This document shows, in pieces, positions 45,644 through 53,925 of a DNA stretch of 64,000 nt. The notes under the pieces are model-generated. The model saw nothing but the letters and a program-made list of their open reading frames with translations, ran no database searches and was not told where the DNA came from. Within the stretch, counting starts at the first letter, position 1, and every line of letters begins with the position of its first letter. A program made the position numbers and the translations under genes. Source of the stretch: Bacteroidota bacterium (GTDB lineage: Bacteria; Bacteroidota; Bacteroidia; Bacteroidales; F082); NCBI GenBank assembly GCA_020444415.1, contig JAHLLA010000007.1, forward strand, positions 94,588 to 158,587, read 5' to 3'.

Positions 45644-45964
45644 CTACTCTCCATTTGCAATATTTTTATGCAATTTGCGGTACCTTCTTTTCCAAGCCTG
45701 GCGTTTCCAGTACTTACCCCAGCTTACGTTAGTCCAAAGTCTTTCGTGTAGATAATATAGGATCAGCTTAGCAACAATATCAAATATTGTGACAATAGAG
45801 GCTGTTTCAAGAATTTCAGTATATGATTTGGTAGTATATTGCCGAAAGATCACAAAAGTGATGATAAAGGTGGCACCCGACGCAATGAATCGCCAGCTAA
45901 ATGCCTTAAGAATGCTCCTTGTAGGGCTGTCTTTTTGTTTGTCTGCCTTAATACTATTGGCCAT
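45644..45964 (-). CDS. DUF2061 membrane protein
   Basis: A 106-residue protein with the DUF2061 pattern: R-S-I-L-K-A-F-S-W-R-F-I-A-S-G-A-T-F, two helices (about 24-44 and 52-72), then the YYLHERLWTNVSWG end and a basic tail. Function is unknown for the family; it is often found beside sulfate-assimilation or envelope genes. It ends 4 bases before the NfeD-like gene, in the same direction. Confidence 0.85.
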   Translation of the reverse strand: MANSIKADKQKDSPTRSILKAFSWRFIASGATFIITFVIFRQYTTKSYTEILETASIVTIFDIVAKLILYYLHERLWTNVSWGKYWKRQAWKRRYRKLHKNIANGE

Positions 45965-46027
45965 AATCCCTCAATGTGTAGAACATACAATTATACTAAA
46001 AAAAATGCTGCGGCAATGCAAAAGTTA

Positions 46028-46819
46028 TCAAATAAAGTAGGTCTGTACTTTCTTTATGAAATCATGATGCAATACATTATTGGTCGCAATGATCTGTTGT
46101 CCGAAAATGAAATCAGATTTTCCACTGAAATCAGTGACCCTGCCACCTGCCTGTTGCACGATAAAAGCACCTGCGGCTACATCCCATGGCTTGAGGCTGT
46201 ATTCATAAAACACATCAAAGCGACCACATGCTACATACGCCAGGTCAACAGCAGCAGAGCCAAGTCTGCGTATGCCCCGTGAACTTTGCATCACATCTTT
46301 AAATAAGGATAGATAAGGTTCAAGCATTGAGAAATTATTATAGGGGAATCCGGTCGCGATCAATGCTTTATTCACGAAGCTCTTTTTGGAAACGGTAATG
46401 ATGTTGTCATTTAAATAAGCGGGGTGGTTTTTGATGGCATGAAAACATTCTTTTGAGTTAATCTCATATACGATTCCCAGGATGATTTCGCCTTTAAAAC
46501 TTAAAGCCACTGAAATGGAATAAATCGGAATTGAATGTATAAAATTGGTGGTGCCATCAATAGGATCAATGATCCAGTTGTATTCAGCCGCCTCCTTTTG
46601 GGTTTGATCTTCTTCAACAATAAAACCTGCTTTTGGGATGAAGCCTTTTAATTCCCTGATCAGCCTTTGTTCTGCTTCTTTGTCGACATAAGTAACAAAA
46701 TCGTTCAAACCTTTCACTTTAACATCAGCGGTTGATATTTTTTTTGATTCCGCTTCAATAAAAAAACCCACCTTTTTTACGATATCTATCACCTTCGTTG
46801 AAATATATTCAAGTTTCAT
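46028..46819 (-). CDS. Inositol monophosphatase family protein
   Basis: A 263-residue Mg2+-dependent phosphatase of the SuhB/CysQ fold. Metal sites are in FIVEEDQT, D-P-I-D-G-T-T-N-F and W-D-V-A-A-G-A. The substrate may be inositol phosphate, fructose-1,6-bisphosphate or 3'-phosphoadenosine phosphate; the motifs do not decide. It begins 11 bases after the EamA transporter stop on the same strand. Confidence 0.92.
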   Translation of the reverse strand: MKLEYISTKVIDIVKKVGFFIEAESKKISTADVKVKGLNDFVTYVDKEAEQRLIRELKGFIPKAGFIVEEDQTQKEAAEYNWIIDPIDGTTNFIHSIPIYSISVALSFKGEIILGIVYEINSKECFHAIKNHPAYLNDNIITVSKKSFVNKALIATGFPYNNFSMLEPYLSLFKDVMQSSRGIRRLGSAAVDLAYVACGRFDVFYEYSLKPWDVAAGAFIVQQAGGRVTDFSGKSDFIFGQQIIATNNVLHHDFIKKVQTYFI

Positions 46820-46830
46820 TTCTGTAGTTA

Positions 46831-47757
46831 TTACAAGTTAGTTTCCTGTTTCTTCAATTGTTTTCTTTTTCTTCCCATCATCTGCTGAATGATGATGCCT
46901 GCAATGATGAATCCCAATCCAATAACGGTTGATGTATGTATTTTTTCACCCACCGTCAGGCTGATGACAAACAAAGCCAGGAATGGAGATAAATATATCA
47001 TGTGGCTCACTTTAGCAGTATCACTTGAAAAATTGAGCGCTCTGAGCCATATCACGAAAGTAATACTCATTTCAAACATGCCAATATAGATGATTCCCAT
47101 AAAGGCATATGTGCCGGGGAGCGTCATTTTTACGCCTGAAATAAGCAGGTAAATGAAAATGTAAAGAAAACCGAAAAGCAGGTTGAGCATAATTTTACCC
47201 GTTTCTTCGCGCTTATCTTTCATGTTAAGGATCCAGTAGATAGCCCATAAAAAAGCACTGCCCACTGCAAGTGAAACACCTAATGGATCAGTTGCTTTTA
47301 AATCTGTAAAATTTCCTTTTGTCGAAATAATGACAATCCCTATAAAGCTGATAAAAATGGCCAGCAAACTGAGCCAGCTTATTTTTTGTTTTAAAAAAGG
47401 TATCGATAATAAGACCAATGCGATAGGCCAGGTATAATTCAAGGTGCCTGCAATCTGAGCTTCCAGCAGTTCATACGACTTAAATAAAACGAGGTAATAC
47501 AAAAACGGATTGAATAAACCCATAACTGCCGATGACATGAATGCTTTTCTATTTAAATCTGAAATTTTGATACGTTTGGCACTTAGCTGGTTTATTGTAA
47601 ATAGGACGATCACGCCTACAAGAGAGCTCCACATAAGTAGTTGGTCAAAAGGAATATAGCGTAATGTGATTTTAAAAGCTGAACTCATGGTCGACCAAAA
47701 TGCAACGGCTACCAAAGCCAATAGATATGCCTTTTGTTGTGTCTTTTCTTTATTCAT
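46831..47757 (-). CDS. EamA/DMT-type transporter
   Basis: A 308-residue inner-membrane protein with ten helices in two EamA repeats. LNYTWPIALVLLSIPFLKQKISWLSLLAIFISFIG closes the first repeat. The ATG at 47757 overlaps the last base of the preceding transporter gene (TAATG), indicating coupling; a longer frame starts inside that gene. Members export or import amino acids, nucleosides or other metabolites. The substrate is not readable here. Confidence 0.88.
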   Translation of the reverse strand: MNKEKTQQKAYLLALVAVAFWSTMSSAFKITLRYIPFDQLLMWSSLVGVIVLFTINQLSAKRIKISDLNRKAFMSSAVMGLFNPFLYYLVLFKSYELLEAQIAGTLNYTWPIALVLLSIPFLKQKISWLSLLAIFISFIGIVIISTKGNFTDLKATDPLGVSLAVGSAFLWAIYWILNMKDKREETGKIMLNLLFGFLYIFIYLLISGVKMTLPGTYAFMGIIYIGMFEMSITFVIWLRALNFSSDTAKVSHMIYLSPFLALFVISLTVGEKIHTSTVIGLGFIIAGIIIQQMMGRKRKQLKKQETNL

Positions 47758-49289
47758 TATTCCATAAATGCCCAATCCGGCATGGTGTTTAAATCAATTC
47801 CGAAGATGTATGTGCCCCAGTAATAGGTCACAAAAGTAATAATAATGGCACCGATTAAATTGAGTATGAACCCGGTTTTCGCCATGTCCATCACACTGAT
47901 CCGGCCTGAGCCAAAAACAATGGCATTAGGTGGTGTGGCTACAGGTAACATAAATGCCATCGAAGCACTGATGGTGGCCGGTAACATGAACAGCAATGGA
48001 TGAATATTAATGGTGACTGACAGGCCTGCCAATACAGGCAGCAGCATTTCGGTTGTGGCTGTGTTGGAGGTGAGCTCCGTTAAAAAGGTCATGGTTAACG
48101 AAATAGCTATGATGATGAATAATGGATGCCAGGTGCCCAGGGTGCTGAGTTGTTCGCCAAACCATAAGGATAATCCAGATTCTTTGAATCCACTGGCCAG
48201 CGCAAATCCACCTCCAAATAAAAGCACAATATTCCAGGGGATCTTTCCGGCTGTTTTCCAATCCATGATTCGAGATCTCTTTATGCCTTTAGCGGGAATT
48301 AAAAATAAGATGATCGCCATAAAAATAGCTACCGTTCCATCATTCAAGTAATCTGGGTTTGAGAACAAATCACTCCAACCGGGGACATCCAGTTCTCCTA
48401 TCGTAATGCCGCTTCGCGTAAGCCATAATAGAGCCAGTAATATAAAGTCGATAAGGATTATTTTCTCTTCAAAACTTGCAGGACCAAGTGCGCGATATTG
48501 GGTTTTAAAATCAATTCCTTTCATATTTTCCAGGGAAGTACGTGGACGGTAAACGAAGTACAGAAACACCCATATAAGGACGAAAAATATTATGGATATG
48601 GGAAGCGCAAAAATAAACCAATCCGAAAAACTTATTTCCGGCGCATGTGGAAACATGATCTGAAAAATCCTTGCAAACGATAAATTCGGGGGCGTACCAA
48701 CTAAGGTAGCAATACCGCCAACAGATGCACTGTAGGCAATGCCCAGGAGTAAGCCAATTGAGTATCTCGATAATTCCCTTTTATCCAGGTAATCTTCCAG
48801 TTTGCTAATAATGGAAAGTAATATGGGAACCATCATCATGGCTGTTGCAGTATTCGAAATCCACATGGAAAGAAAGGCTGTAGCAAACATAAACCCCAGT
48901 AAAATACGAGCCGGACTGCTACCTGTAATCATGAGAATTCGTAAGGCAATACGTTTGTGTAGATTCCATTTTTGCATAGCCAATGCTACCAGAAAGCCAC
49001 CAATAAACAGGAAAATCACATGGTTGAAATAAGTGGAAGAAACATCTTTGCCGTTCATCACACCAAACAAGGGAAATAACACAACCGGAAGCAGGGCCGT
49101 AACGGCAAGTGGAATAATTTCAGTGATCCACCAAATGGCCATTAGTAATGCGATCGCCAGTGTGTACGTCACCTGCGGGTTGCCGGGTTCTAGGTTGCCA
49201 AGAAAAATGATAAGAATAAAGATAATGGGGGCAATAATATAACCCGTTATATTTCTGAAGCTTAAATGAAACGGGAATTTTTTTGTCAT
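47757..49289 (-). CDS. SLC13/DASS-family sodium-coupled anion symporter
   Basis: A 510-residue transporter with about twelve helices. Family marks are the two SNT-type motifs, ISNTATAMMMVPILLSI and LTSNTATTEMLLPVLAG, and the C-terminal ATPPNAIVFGSG, which form the sodium and carboxylate sites. It imports dicarboxylates, citrate or sulfate with Na+. It is the first gene of a run SLC13-EamA-IMPase on the minus strand. Together with the aconitase-family and dehydrogenase genes, dicarboxylate use is plausible. Confidence 0.92.
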   Translation of the reverse strand: MTKKFPFHLSFRNITGYIIAPIIFILIIFLGNLEPGNPQVTYTLAIALLMAIWWITEIIPLAVTALLPVVLFPLFGVMNGKDVSSTYFNHVIFLFIGGFLVALAMQKWNLHKRIALRILMITGSSPARILLGFMFATAFLSMWISNTATAMMMVPILLSIISKLEDYLDKRELSRYSIGLLLGIAYSASVGGIATLVGTPPNLSFARIFQIMFPHAPEISFSDWFIFALPISIIFFVLIWVFLYFVYRPRTSLENMKGIDFKTQYRALGPASFEEKIILIDFILLALLWLTRSGITIGELDVPGWSDLFSNPDYLNDGTVAIFMAIILFLIPAKGIKRSRIMDWKTAGKIPWNIVLLFGGGFALASGFKESGLSLWFGEQLSTLGTWHPLFIIIAISLTMTFLTELTSNTATTEMLLPVLAGLSVTINIHPLLFMLPATISASMAFMLPVATPPNAIVFGSGRISVMDMAKTGFILNLIGAIIITFVTYYWGTYIFGIDLNTMPDWAFME

Positions 49290-49419
49290 TCGTAAACCAG
49301 TAGATGATAGCGCAAATTAATCAATTAATGTATTCAAAACAAATAGGTTGTTGCTACTTCCTTTCGAAATTAAATTGGATCCATAAATCGACTTTTTTAA
49401 TGGGGTATACTTCCTCTAA

Positions 49420-49437
49420 TTGTTAAATTAATCACAG
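49420..49437 (+). promoter_or_regulatory. Weak Rex-box-like sequence before the carbamate kinase gene
   Basis: TTGTTAAATTAATCACAG resembles one TTGTTAA half-site and one imperfect TCACAA half-site of Rex operators. It ends 18 bases before the -7 box at 49456. The match is partial and unproven; Rex is encoded by the adjacent convergent gene. Confidence 0.3.
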
Positions 49438-49455
49438 TGTAAATCAAAATTGTAT

Positions 49456-49463
49456 TAACTTTG
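49456..49463 (+). promoter_or_regulatory. -7 box before the carbamate kinase gene
   Basis: TAACTTTG fits TAnnTTTG and is 26 bases before the ATG at 49490. No TTTG element is at the right distance; the Rex-like sequence covers that region. Confidence 0.5.
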
Positions 49464-49489
49464 CAATCCTTTTTTTAAAAAATTTGGTT

Positions 49490-50434
49490 ATGAGTAAGTT
49501 AGCTGTAGTTGCTTTTGGTGGGAATGCGCTTTTAAGGGCAGGACAGAAAGGTACCATTGATGAACAGGAAGATAACGCCTATAAAGCGAGTAAAAACTTG
49601 GTAAAATTAATTAACCGCGATTATAACCTTGTGGTAACCCACGGTAATGGTCCGCAGGTAGGTAATATATTGCTGGCCAATACGGCAGGATATAAGCAAT
49701 ACGGTATTCCGGATATGCCCTTGGATGTAAATGTGGCTTATTCGCAGGGTTTTATCGGCTATCTGCTGGAGCAGCAGTTAAGAAATGTATTGCTCGAAGA
49801 AGATCTCGACAGGGATATTATTTCAATTATAACGAGGGTGCTTGTTAATAAAGATGACCCGGCTTTCCAGAAACCTTCCAAACCGATCGGCCCATTTTTT
49901 ACAAAAGAAGAAGCAGCAACGATGATGCAAAATAATCAAGTCACATTCCGTGAAGACGCAGCAGGAAGGGGCTGGCGAAAAGTTGTGGCATCACCCACAC
50001 CTTTGGTGATCTTTAACCGGATGTCGATTGAAAAAATTGCCCGTGAAGGACATATCGTAATTGCAGTTGGAGGTGGCGGAATCCCGTGTTTTTATGAAGC
50101 AGAGAACAAACTTCAGGGTATTGATGCTGTTATTGATAAAGATTTGGCATCAGCACTTCTTGCATCTCAAATACGTGCAGATAAATTATTTATTTTAACG
50201 GACGTGCCCAAAGTATGTTTGAATTTTAATACACCACAGGAAAAAACGATCGACCGGATGAGTATTGCAGAAGCGCGAAGATACCTGGAGGAAGGTCAAT
50301 TTGGTGAAGGAAGCATGGGGCCAAAGATCAGGGCTGCTATACATTTTGTAGAAAGAAGCGGAAAAGATACCATCATAACCGAAACTACTTTACTCGGTGT
50401 AGATAACGGTGGTACAAGAGTCACTATTGTTTAA
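49490..50434 (+). CDS. arcC: Carbamate kinase
   Basis: A 314-residue amino-acid-kinase-fold enzyme that forms ATP and carbamate from carbamoyl phosphate. It has VVAFGGNALLRAGQKGTIDEQ, VVTHGNGPQVGNILLAN, AVGGGGIPCF and GIDAVIDKDLASALLA, the usual carbamate kinase series. The ATG at 49490 is preferred to a TTG two codons upstream. No arginine deiminase or ornithine transcarbamylase gene is adjacent. It converges on rex with 3 bases between stops. Confidence 0.94.
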   Translation: MSKLAVVAFGGNALLRAGQKGTIDEQEDNAYKASKNLVKLINRDYNLVVTHGNGPQVGNILLANTAGYKQYGIPDMPLDVNVAYSQGFIGYLLEQQLRNVLLEEDLDRDIISIITRVLVNKDDPAFQKPSKPIGPFFTKEEAATMMQNNQVTFREDAAGRGWRKVVASPTPLVIFNRMSIEKIAREGHIVIAVGGGGIPCFYEAENKLQGIDAVIDKDLASALLASQIRADKLFILTDVPKVCLNFNTPQEKTIDRMSIAEARRYLEEGQFGEGSMGPKIRAAIHFVERSGKDTIITETTLLGVDNGGTRVTIV

Positions 50435-50437
50435 CGA

Positions 50438-51082
50438 TTACTCATCTGACATTTTTACGTAAAAGGCCACCTTTTCAAGTGTGGTGATCATATCATATTC
50501 TTCAAGATAAACATCATCCGGAACGTCAATTGGTTTGGGGGTATAGTTTAAAATACCTTTGATGCCTGCCTTTACAAGCGTTTTGGCAGTTTCAGTGGTT
50601 TGGTCAGCCGGAACCGTAATAATGCCCACTTTAATATCTTTTTGCTTGATTATTTTATTCAATTCTGTGATCGAATGGCATTCAACACCGCTGAATGTGT
50701 TCCCTATTTTATCAGGATTTGTGTCGAAGCCTGCAACTATTTCCAGTTTATGGCGCTTGCCTGTAAAGTAGTTAATCAAGGCGCGGCCCAGGTTTCCCAT
50801 ACCGATGATCGCTACATTGATACCTTCTTCACTGTCAATAATGTTTCCTATCAAATCGATGAGTTCCTGTATGTTATAGCCTTTTCTTAAGGTTCCAGAA
50901 TACCCGATCAGCATCAGGTCGCGACGCACCTGAACAGATGTGATGTGTTGGATTTTGGCAATCTCGTGTGAGAAAATATGTGTTTTGCCATTGCTCAAAC
51001 AAAGCAGAAGTGCCCGCCGGTATTGGCTTAAACGTTCAATGGTTTTATGCGGAAGATTCTTAAAAGTTAATTGCTTTGCCAT
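50438..51082 (-). CDS. rex: Redox-sensing transcriptional repressor Rex
   Basis: A 214-residue repressor that senses the NADH/NAD+ ratio. Residues 1-80 are a winged helix (SQYRRALLLCLSNGKTHIFSHEIAKI...SVQVRRDLMLIGYSGTLRKGYN), and a Rossmann domain follows with VAIIGMGNLGRALINY and the AGFDTNPDKIG segment. High NADH releases it from DNA, opening fermentation and respiration genes. Two inverted repeats of the TGTTA-N6-TAACA type flank its own promoter, which indicates autoregulation. Confidence 0.95.
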   Translation of the reverse strand: MAKQLTFKNLPHKTIERLSQYRRALLLCLSNGKTHIFSHEIAKIQHITSVQVRRDLMLIGYSGTLRKGYNIQELIDLIGNIIDSEEGINVAIIGMGNLGRALINYFTGKRHKLEIVAGFDTNPDKIGNTFSGVECHSITELNKIIKQKDIKVGIITVPADQTTETAKTLVKAGIKGILNYTPKPIDVPDDVYLEEYDMITTLEKVAFYVKMSDE

Positions 51083-51087
51083 TATCG

Positions 51088-51105
51088 CTGTTAAATTTAT
51101 AACAG
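51088..51105 (-). promoter_or_regulatory. rex: Candidate Rex operator 1 (start-site proximal)
   Basis: CTGTTAAATTTATAACAG has perfect 6-base arms (CTGTTA / TAACAG) around six bases. It resembles the Rex consensus TTGTTAA-N4-TTAACAA and lies between the -7 box and the rex start codon, over the expected transcription start. Confidence 0.55.
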
Positions 51106-51107
51106 TG

Positions 51108-51139
51108 CAAATGTATACGCCTTCACATAAGTATGCAAA
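51108..51139 (-). promoter_or_regulatory. rex: Canonical promoter of rex
   Basis: On the minus strand TTTG (51139-51136), a 20-base spacer and TACATTTG (51115-51108): a full match to the Bacteroidota -33/-7 consensus. The rex start codon is at 51082. Candidate operators lie on each side. Confidence 0.75.
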
Positions 51140-51142
51140 TAT

Positions 51143-51160
51143 TTGTTAATAAAATAACAA
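51143..51160 (-). promoter_or_regulatory. rex: Candidate Rex operator 2 (upstream of the -33 element)
   Basis: TTGTTAATAAAATAACAA has perfect 6-base arms (TTGTTA / TAACAA). It differs from TTGTTAA-N4-TTAACAA at one position, and its centre is 55 bases from operator 1. It adjoins the -33 TTTG. Confidence 0.6.
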
Positions 51161-51190
51161 TAAAAATTTATCCGGGAAACCGGAAATCAG

Positions 51191-52162
51191 TTAAAAACTG
51201 CGGTTATACGATAGTGTAGCTTGCATCCGTGGATAAACTCCCACTTCGAATGACAGCTTATTATAATCGTTAAACATCCACGAACCACCGAATATAAAAT
51301 TCCACTGTTGACCCTCATAGGCTTTCACATCTCCCCGGTAGTCAATGTATCTGCCGGTCCAGTTCTCAAGTTCCCGAAAAATATCTCTTACATCCAATTC
51401 TCCACTGAAAAACTGGTTGTTATAAAAACCCATGGCACCTATCCATAAAGCGCTTTTCATCTGTCCTTTTTTATTTCCAAAAAGAATACCGGCTTTTGGA
51501 GCAATCAAATGACTTCGAAGTTTACCATCTACCTGTAACGGATTCGACATGACAAAGTTGTAATCGACAAGTAGAAAAAACCTTGAGAAGCCCAATGATA
51601 AAGTGGCTCCCACCCCGAAAGAAGGCCCATGAAATACAGGTTTTTCTGTAATACTGAAAGAGGTGTCAAATGCTTGGTAAATTGTATCAGCTTCATTTAC
51701 AATTTCCACATGGAATTGTGTGACCGTAATATTTGGATTTACCTGTCCGGCGGTATAACCGATAATACCATAAATGTTTAGAAATGGGAACAACCAGATG
51801 TTAGGTCGAATTTGAGTCTTAAGTTCCATGACTGAAGTGTTCTGGTACATCGAATCAACATATATAGTGACGGGTATTGGCTCGTTGGTCCCCTTACCTT
51901 CACCTACCATTTGTAATTCTGTCCCGTAATAATCCTGGTTATAATAAAACGAGTGCACGCTTACGCCAAAAGGCTTGGGTGTAAGGTTCCCCTTCTCATT
52001 CTGATTTTTGTTCAATAATGGAAAAACAACCAGCTTCTTTCCGGTTTGCGGAATTTTGAACTTGCTATTGATAATAAACCCATAACCTGTGTTTTGAGCC
52101 TTGGTGTGAGATGCAACTAGAAGTATTACCAGCAGCGTAAGTATGTTGGCTGTCAATTTCAT
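51191..52162 (-). CDS. Putative outer-membrane protein of unknown function
   Basis: A 323-residue protein with signal peptide MKLTANILTLLVILLVASHTKA from the ATG at 52162; a longer frame starts inside the antiporter gene. The mature part has alternating strands (IWLFPFLNIYGIIGYTAG, SFGVGATLSLGFSRFFLLVDYNFVMS, NKLSFEVGVYPRMQATLSY) and ends in Phe, typical of an outer-membrane barrel. I know no named family. It starts 8 bases after the antiporter stop. Confidence 0.72.
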   Translation of the reverse strand: MKLTANILTLLVILLVASHTKAQNTGYGFIINSKFKIPQTGKKLVVFPLLNKNQNEKGNLTPKPFGVSVHSFYYNQDYYGTELQMVGEGKGTNEPIPVTIYVDSMYQNTSVMELKTQIRPNIWLFPFLNIYGIIGYTAGQVNPNITVTQFHVEIVNEADTIYQAFDTSFSITEKPVFHGPSFGVGATLSLGFSRFFLLVDYNFVMSNPLQVDGKLRSHLIAPKAGILFGNKKGQMKSALWIGAMGFYNNQFFSGELDVRDIFRELENWTGRYIDYRGDVKAYEGQQWNFIFGGSWMFNDYNKLSFEVGVYPRMQATLSYNRSF

Positions 52163-52170
52163 TTGCTTGC

Positions 52171-53127
52171 TTAGTTTACATAAATGGAATAGTAAAGAAA
52201 GCAAAAATATCCGAATACAAGCAAAATTCCTTCTCTTCTTGATATGGTGGTTTTTGCTTTTCCGGTATGAATAAATAACATCAGCAGAAAACTGAATAAC
52301 ACAAGCATGCCAATTTGCACGTTCATGGCCAGGTCAAAATCAATGGGTTTGATCAGTGCACTGCAACCAAGAACGAGGAATATATTAAAAATGTTGGAAC
52401 CGATGGCATTTCCAAATGCAATGTCCGTATTTTTTTTTCGGGCTGCAATAATCGTGGTTACAAGTTCAGGAAGTGATGTGGCACCGGCAATCAGTGTTAA
52501 ACCAAGTGCTGATTCAGATGCTCCCAGGTCGGTTGATAATTGGGATACACCCGAAACGATCCATTTACCACCTACAAATAAACCCACACCACCCAGAACA
52601 ATGAAAACTATTGACCGGGAAAGTGGAATTATTTTTACATCTTCGCTGCTTTCGCTTTTAGCTTGTTTGTCTTTGAAAAAAGATACATACAGATAATAAA
52701 TCATTATGGCCAGCAGGATAAGCGCGTCTACCTGGTTTATGACATTGTGCTTGCGGCCAAAAATAAAATCGTTGGCGAGCAGTAGTACCATGATGGCTGC
52801 CAGCAGGTTAAACCAGATATCCCTTTTATTAATGATTTGCTGGACTTTTATAGGGAAGATGATCGCGGCAACACCTATAACCAGCAATGTATTCGTTATA
52901 TTACTACCAATCACATTTCCCATTGCCAAATCAGTACTTCCATTGATGCTGGCAAAAACATTGATCACAAGTTCGGGTAATGAAGTTCCAAGAGCTACAA
53001 TCGTCAATCCGATGATGAGCTGTGATAGTCCCAAGCGCAAACCCAATGAAGAAGCGCCGGTGATTAACCAGTTGGCTCCCAATATGAGAAAAATAAAACC
53101 TATGATAAATAATATATAAGTCAGCAT
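52171..53127 (-). CDS. Calcium/sodium antiporter (CaCA family)
   Basis: A 318-residue inner-membrane exchanger with ten helices and the two inverted alpha repeats. Alpha-1 is ALGTSLPELVINVFASINGSTDLAMGNVIGSN and alpha-2 is AGATSLPELVTTIIAARKKNTDIAFGNAIGSN. The Glu in LPEL binds the cation. It exports Ca2+ against Na+ or H+, like YrbG. It is followed closely by the outer-membrane protein gene. Confidence 0.94.
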   Translation of the reverse strand: MLTYILFIIGFIFLILGANWLITGASSLGLRLGLSQLIIGLTIVALGTSLPELVINVFASINGSTDLAMGNVIGSNITNTLLVIGVAAIIFPIKVQQIINKRDIWFNLLAAIMVLLLANDFIFGRKHNVINQVDALILLAIMIYYLYVSFFKDKQAKSESSEDVKIIPLSRSIVFIVLGGVGLFVGGKWIVSGVSQLSTDLGASESALGLTLIAGATSLPELVTTIIAARKKNTDIAFGNAIGSNIFNIFLVLGCSALIKPIDFDLAMNVQIGMLVLFSFLLMLFIHTGKAKTTISRREGILLVFGYFCFLYYSIYVN

Positions 53128-53166
53128 AAACTACGTCGTGTTGAGATACATGAAAATATAATTTGA

Positions 53167-53829
53167 TTACCGTTCTCCAAAAATTTTGGTACCTACCCTG
53201 ATGATGGTACTTCCCTCTTCAATGGCTACCTGATAATCGTCTGACATACCCATGGATAATTCCCTGAATGCCGGTGAGTCGGAAAAATAATTCTTTTTAA
53301 GGTTGTCGAAATAATTCTTTAATGTTTTAAACTCACTTCTAACCTGGGTCATGTTTTCTGTAAATGTGGCCATGCCCATCACACCGGTAATCCTGATGTT
53401 TTTAAAACCTTTATAGCGATCGCTTTCAAGTAATTCAATAGCTTTGTCATAGTCAAGCCCAAATTTTGACGATTCTTTTGCAATATGAAATTGCAACAGA
53501 CAATCAATTACACGTTGGTTATTTAATGCCTGCTTATTTATTTCGGCAAGTAATTTTAGGCTGTCAACCGCATGTATTAATGCTACAAAAGGAGCAATGA
53601 ATTTTACTTTGTTTCTTTGGAGGTGCCCTATAAAGTGCCACTCTATTTCTTCAGGTAATTGCACCTGCTTATCAGTAAGTTCCTGTACTTTGTTTTCACC
53701 AAAAACCCAATGGCCGGTTTTGAATGCCTCCAATATGATCTGCGCCGGTTTGGTTTTTGAAACGGCAACAAGTTTAATGTTGGGTGGCAAATTATTTAGG
53801 AAATCAGTCAGGTTTTCTTGAATGCCCAT
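53167..53829 (-). CDS. YggS-family PLP-binding protein
   Basis: A 220-residue PLP homeostasis protein (PLPBP/YggS). The PLP lysine is in LVAVSKTKPAQ, followed by FGENKVQEL and EWHFIGHLQRNK. The end has LSMGMSDDYQVAIEEGSTIIRVGTKIFG. It buffers pyridoxal phosphate rather than acting as a racemase. The ATG at 53829 is preferred to an upstream non-ATG start. A -7 box (TAACTTTG, minus, 53842-53849) is 12 bases before it. Confidence 0.94.
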   Translation of the reverse strand: MGIQENLTDFLNNLPPNIKLVAVSKTKPAQIILEAFKTGHWVFGENKVQELTDKQVQLPEEIEWHFIGHLQRNKVKFIAPFVALIHAVDSLKLLAEINKQALNNQRVIDCLLQFHIAKESSKFGLDYDKAIELLESDRYKGFKNIRITGVMGMATFTENMTQVRSEFKTLKNYFDNLKKNYFSDSPAFRELSMGMSDDYQVAIEEGSTIIRVGTKIFGER

Positions 53830-53901
53830 ATGTTTTTTTCGCAAAGTTAAAATTTGATGATAACTGTTTTTATTTTACACATCCTTTTCTTGCTTAATTT
53901 A

Positions 53902-53909
53902 TACTTTTG
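53902..53909 (+). promoter_or_regulatory. -7 box before the LtaS-like gene
   Basis: TACTTTTG fits TAnnTTTG and stands 16 bases before the ATG at 53926. A TTTG at 53853-53856 is too far away to serve as the -33 element. Confidence 0.4.
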
Positions 53910-53925
53910 CTACTGAACTTAAAAA

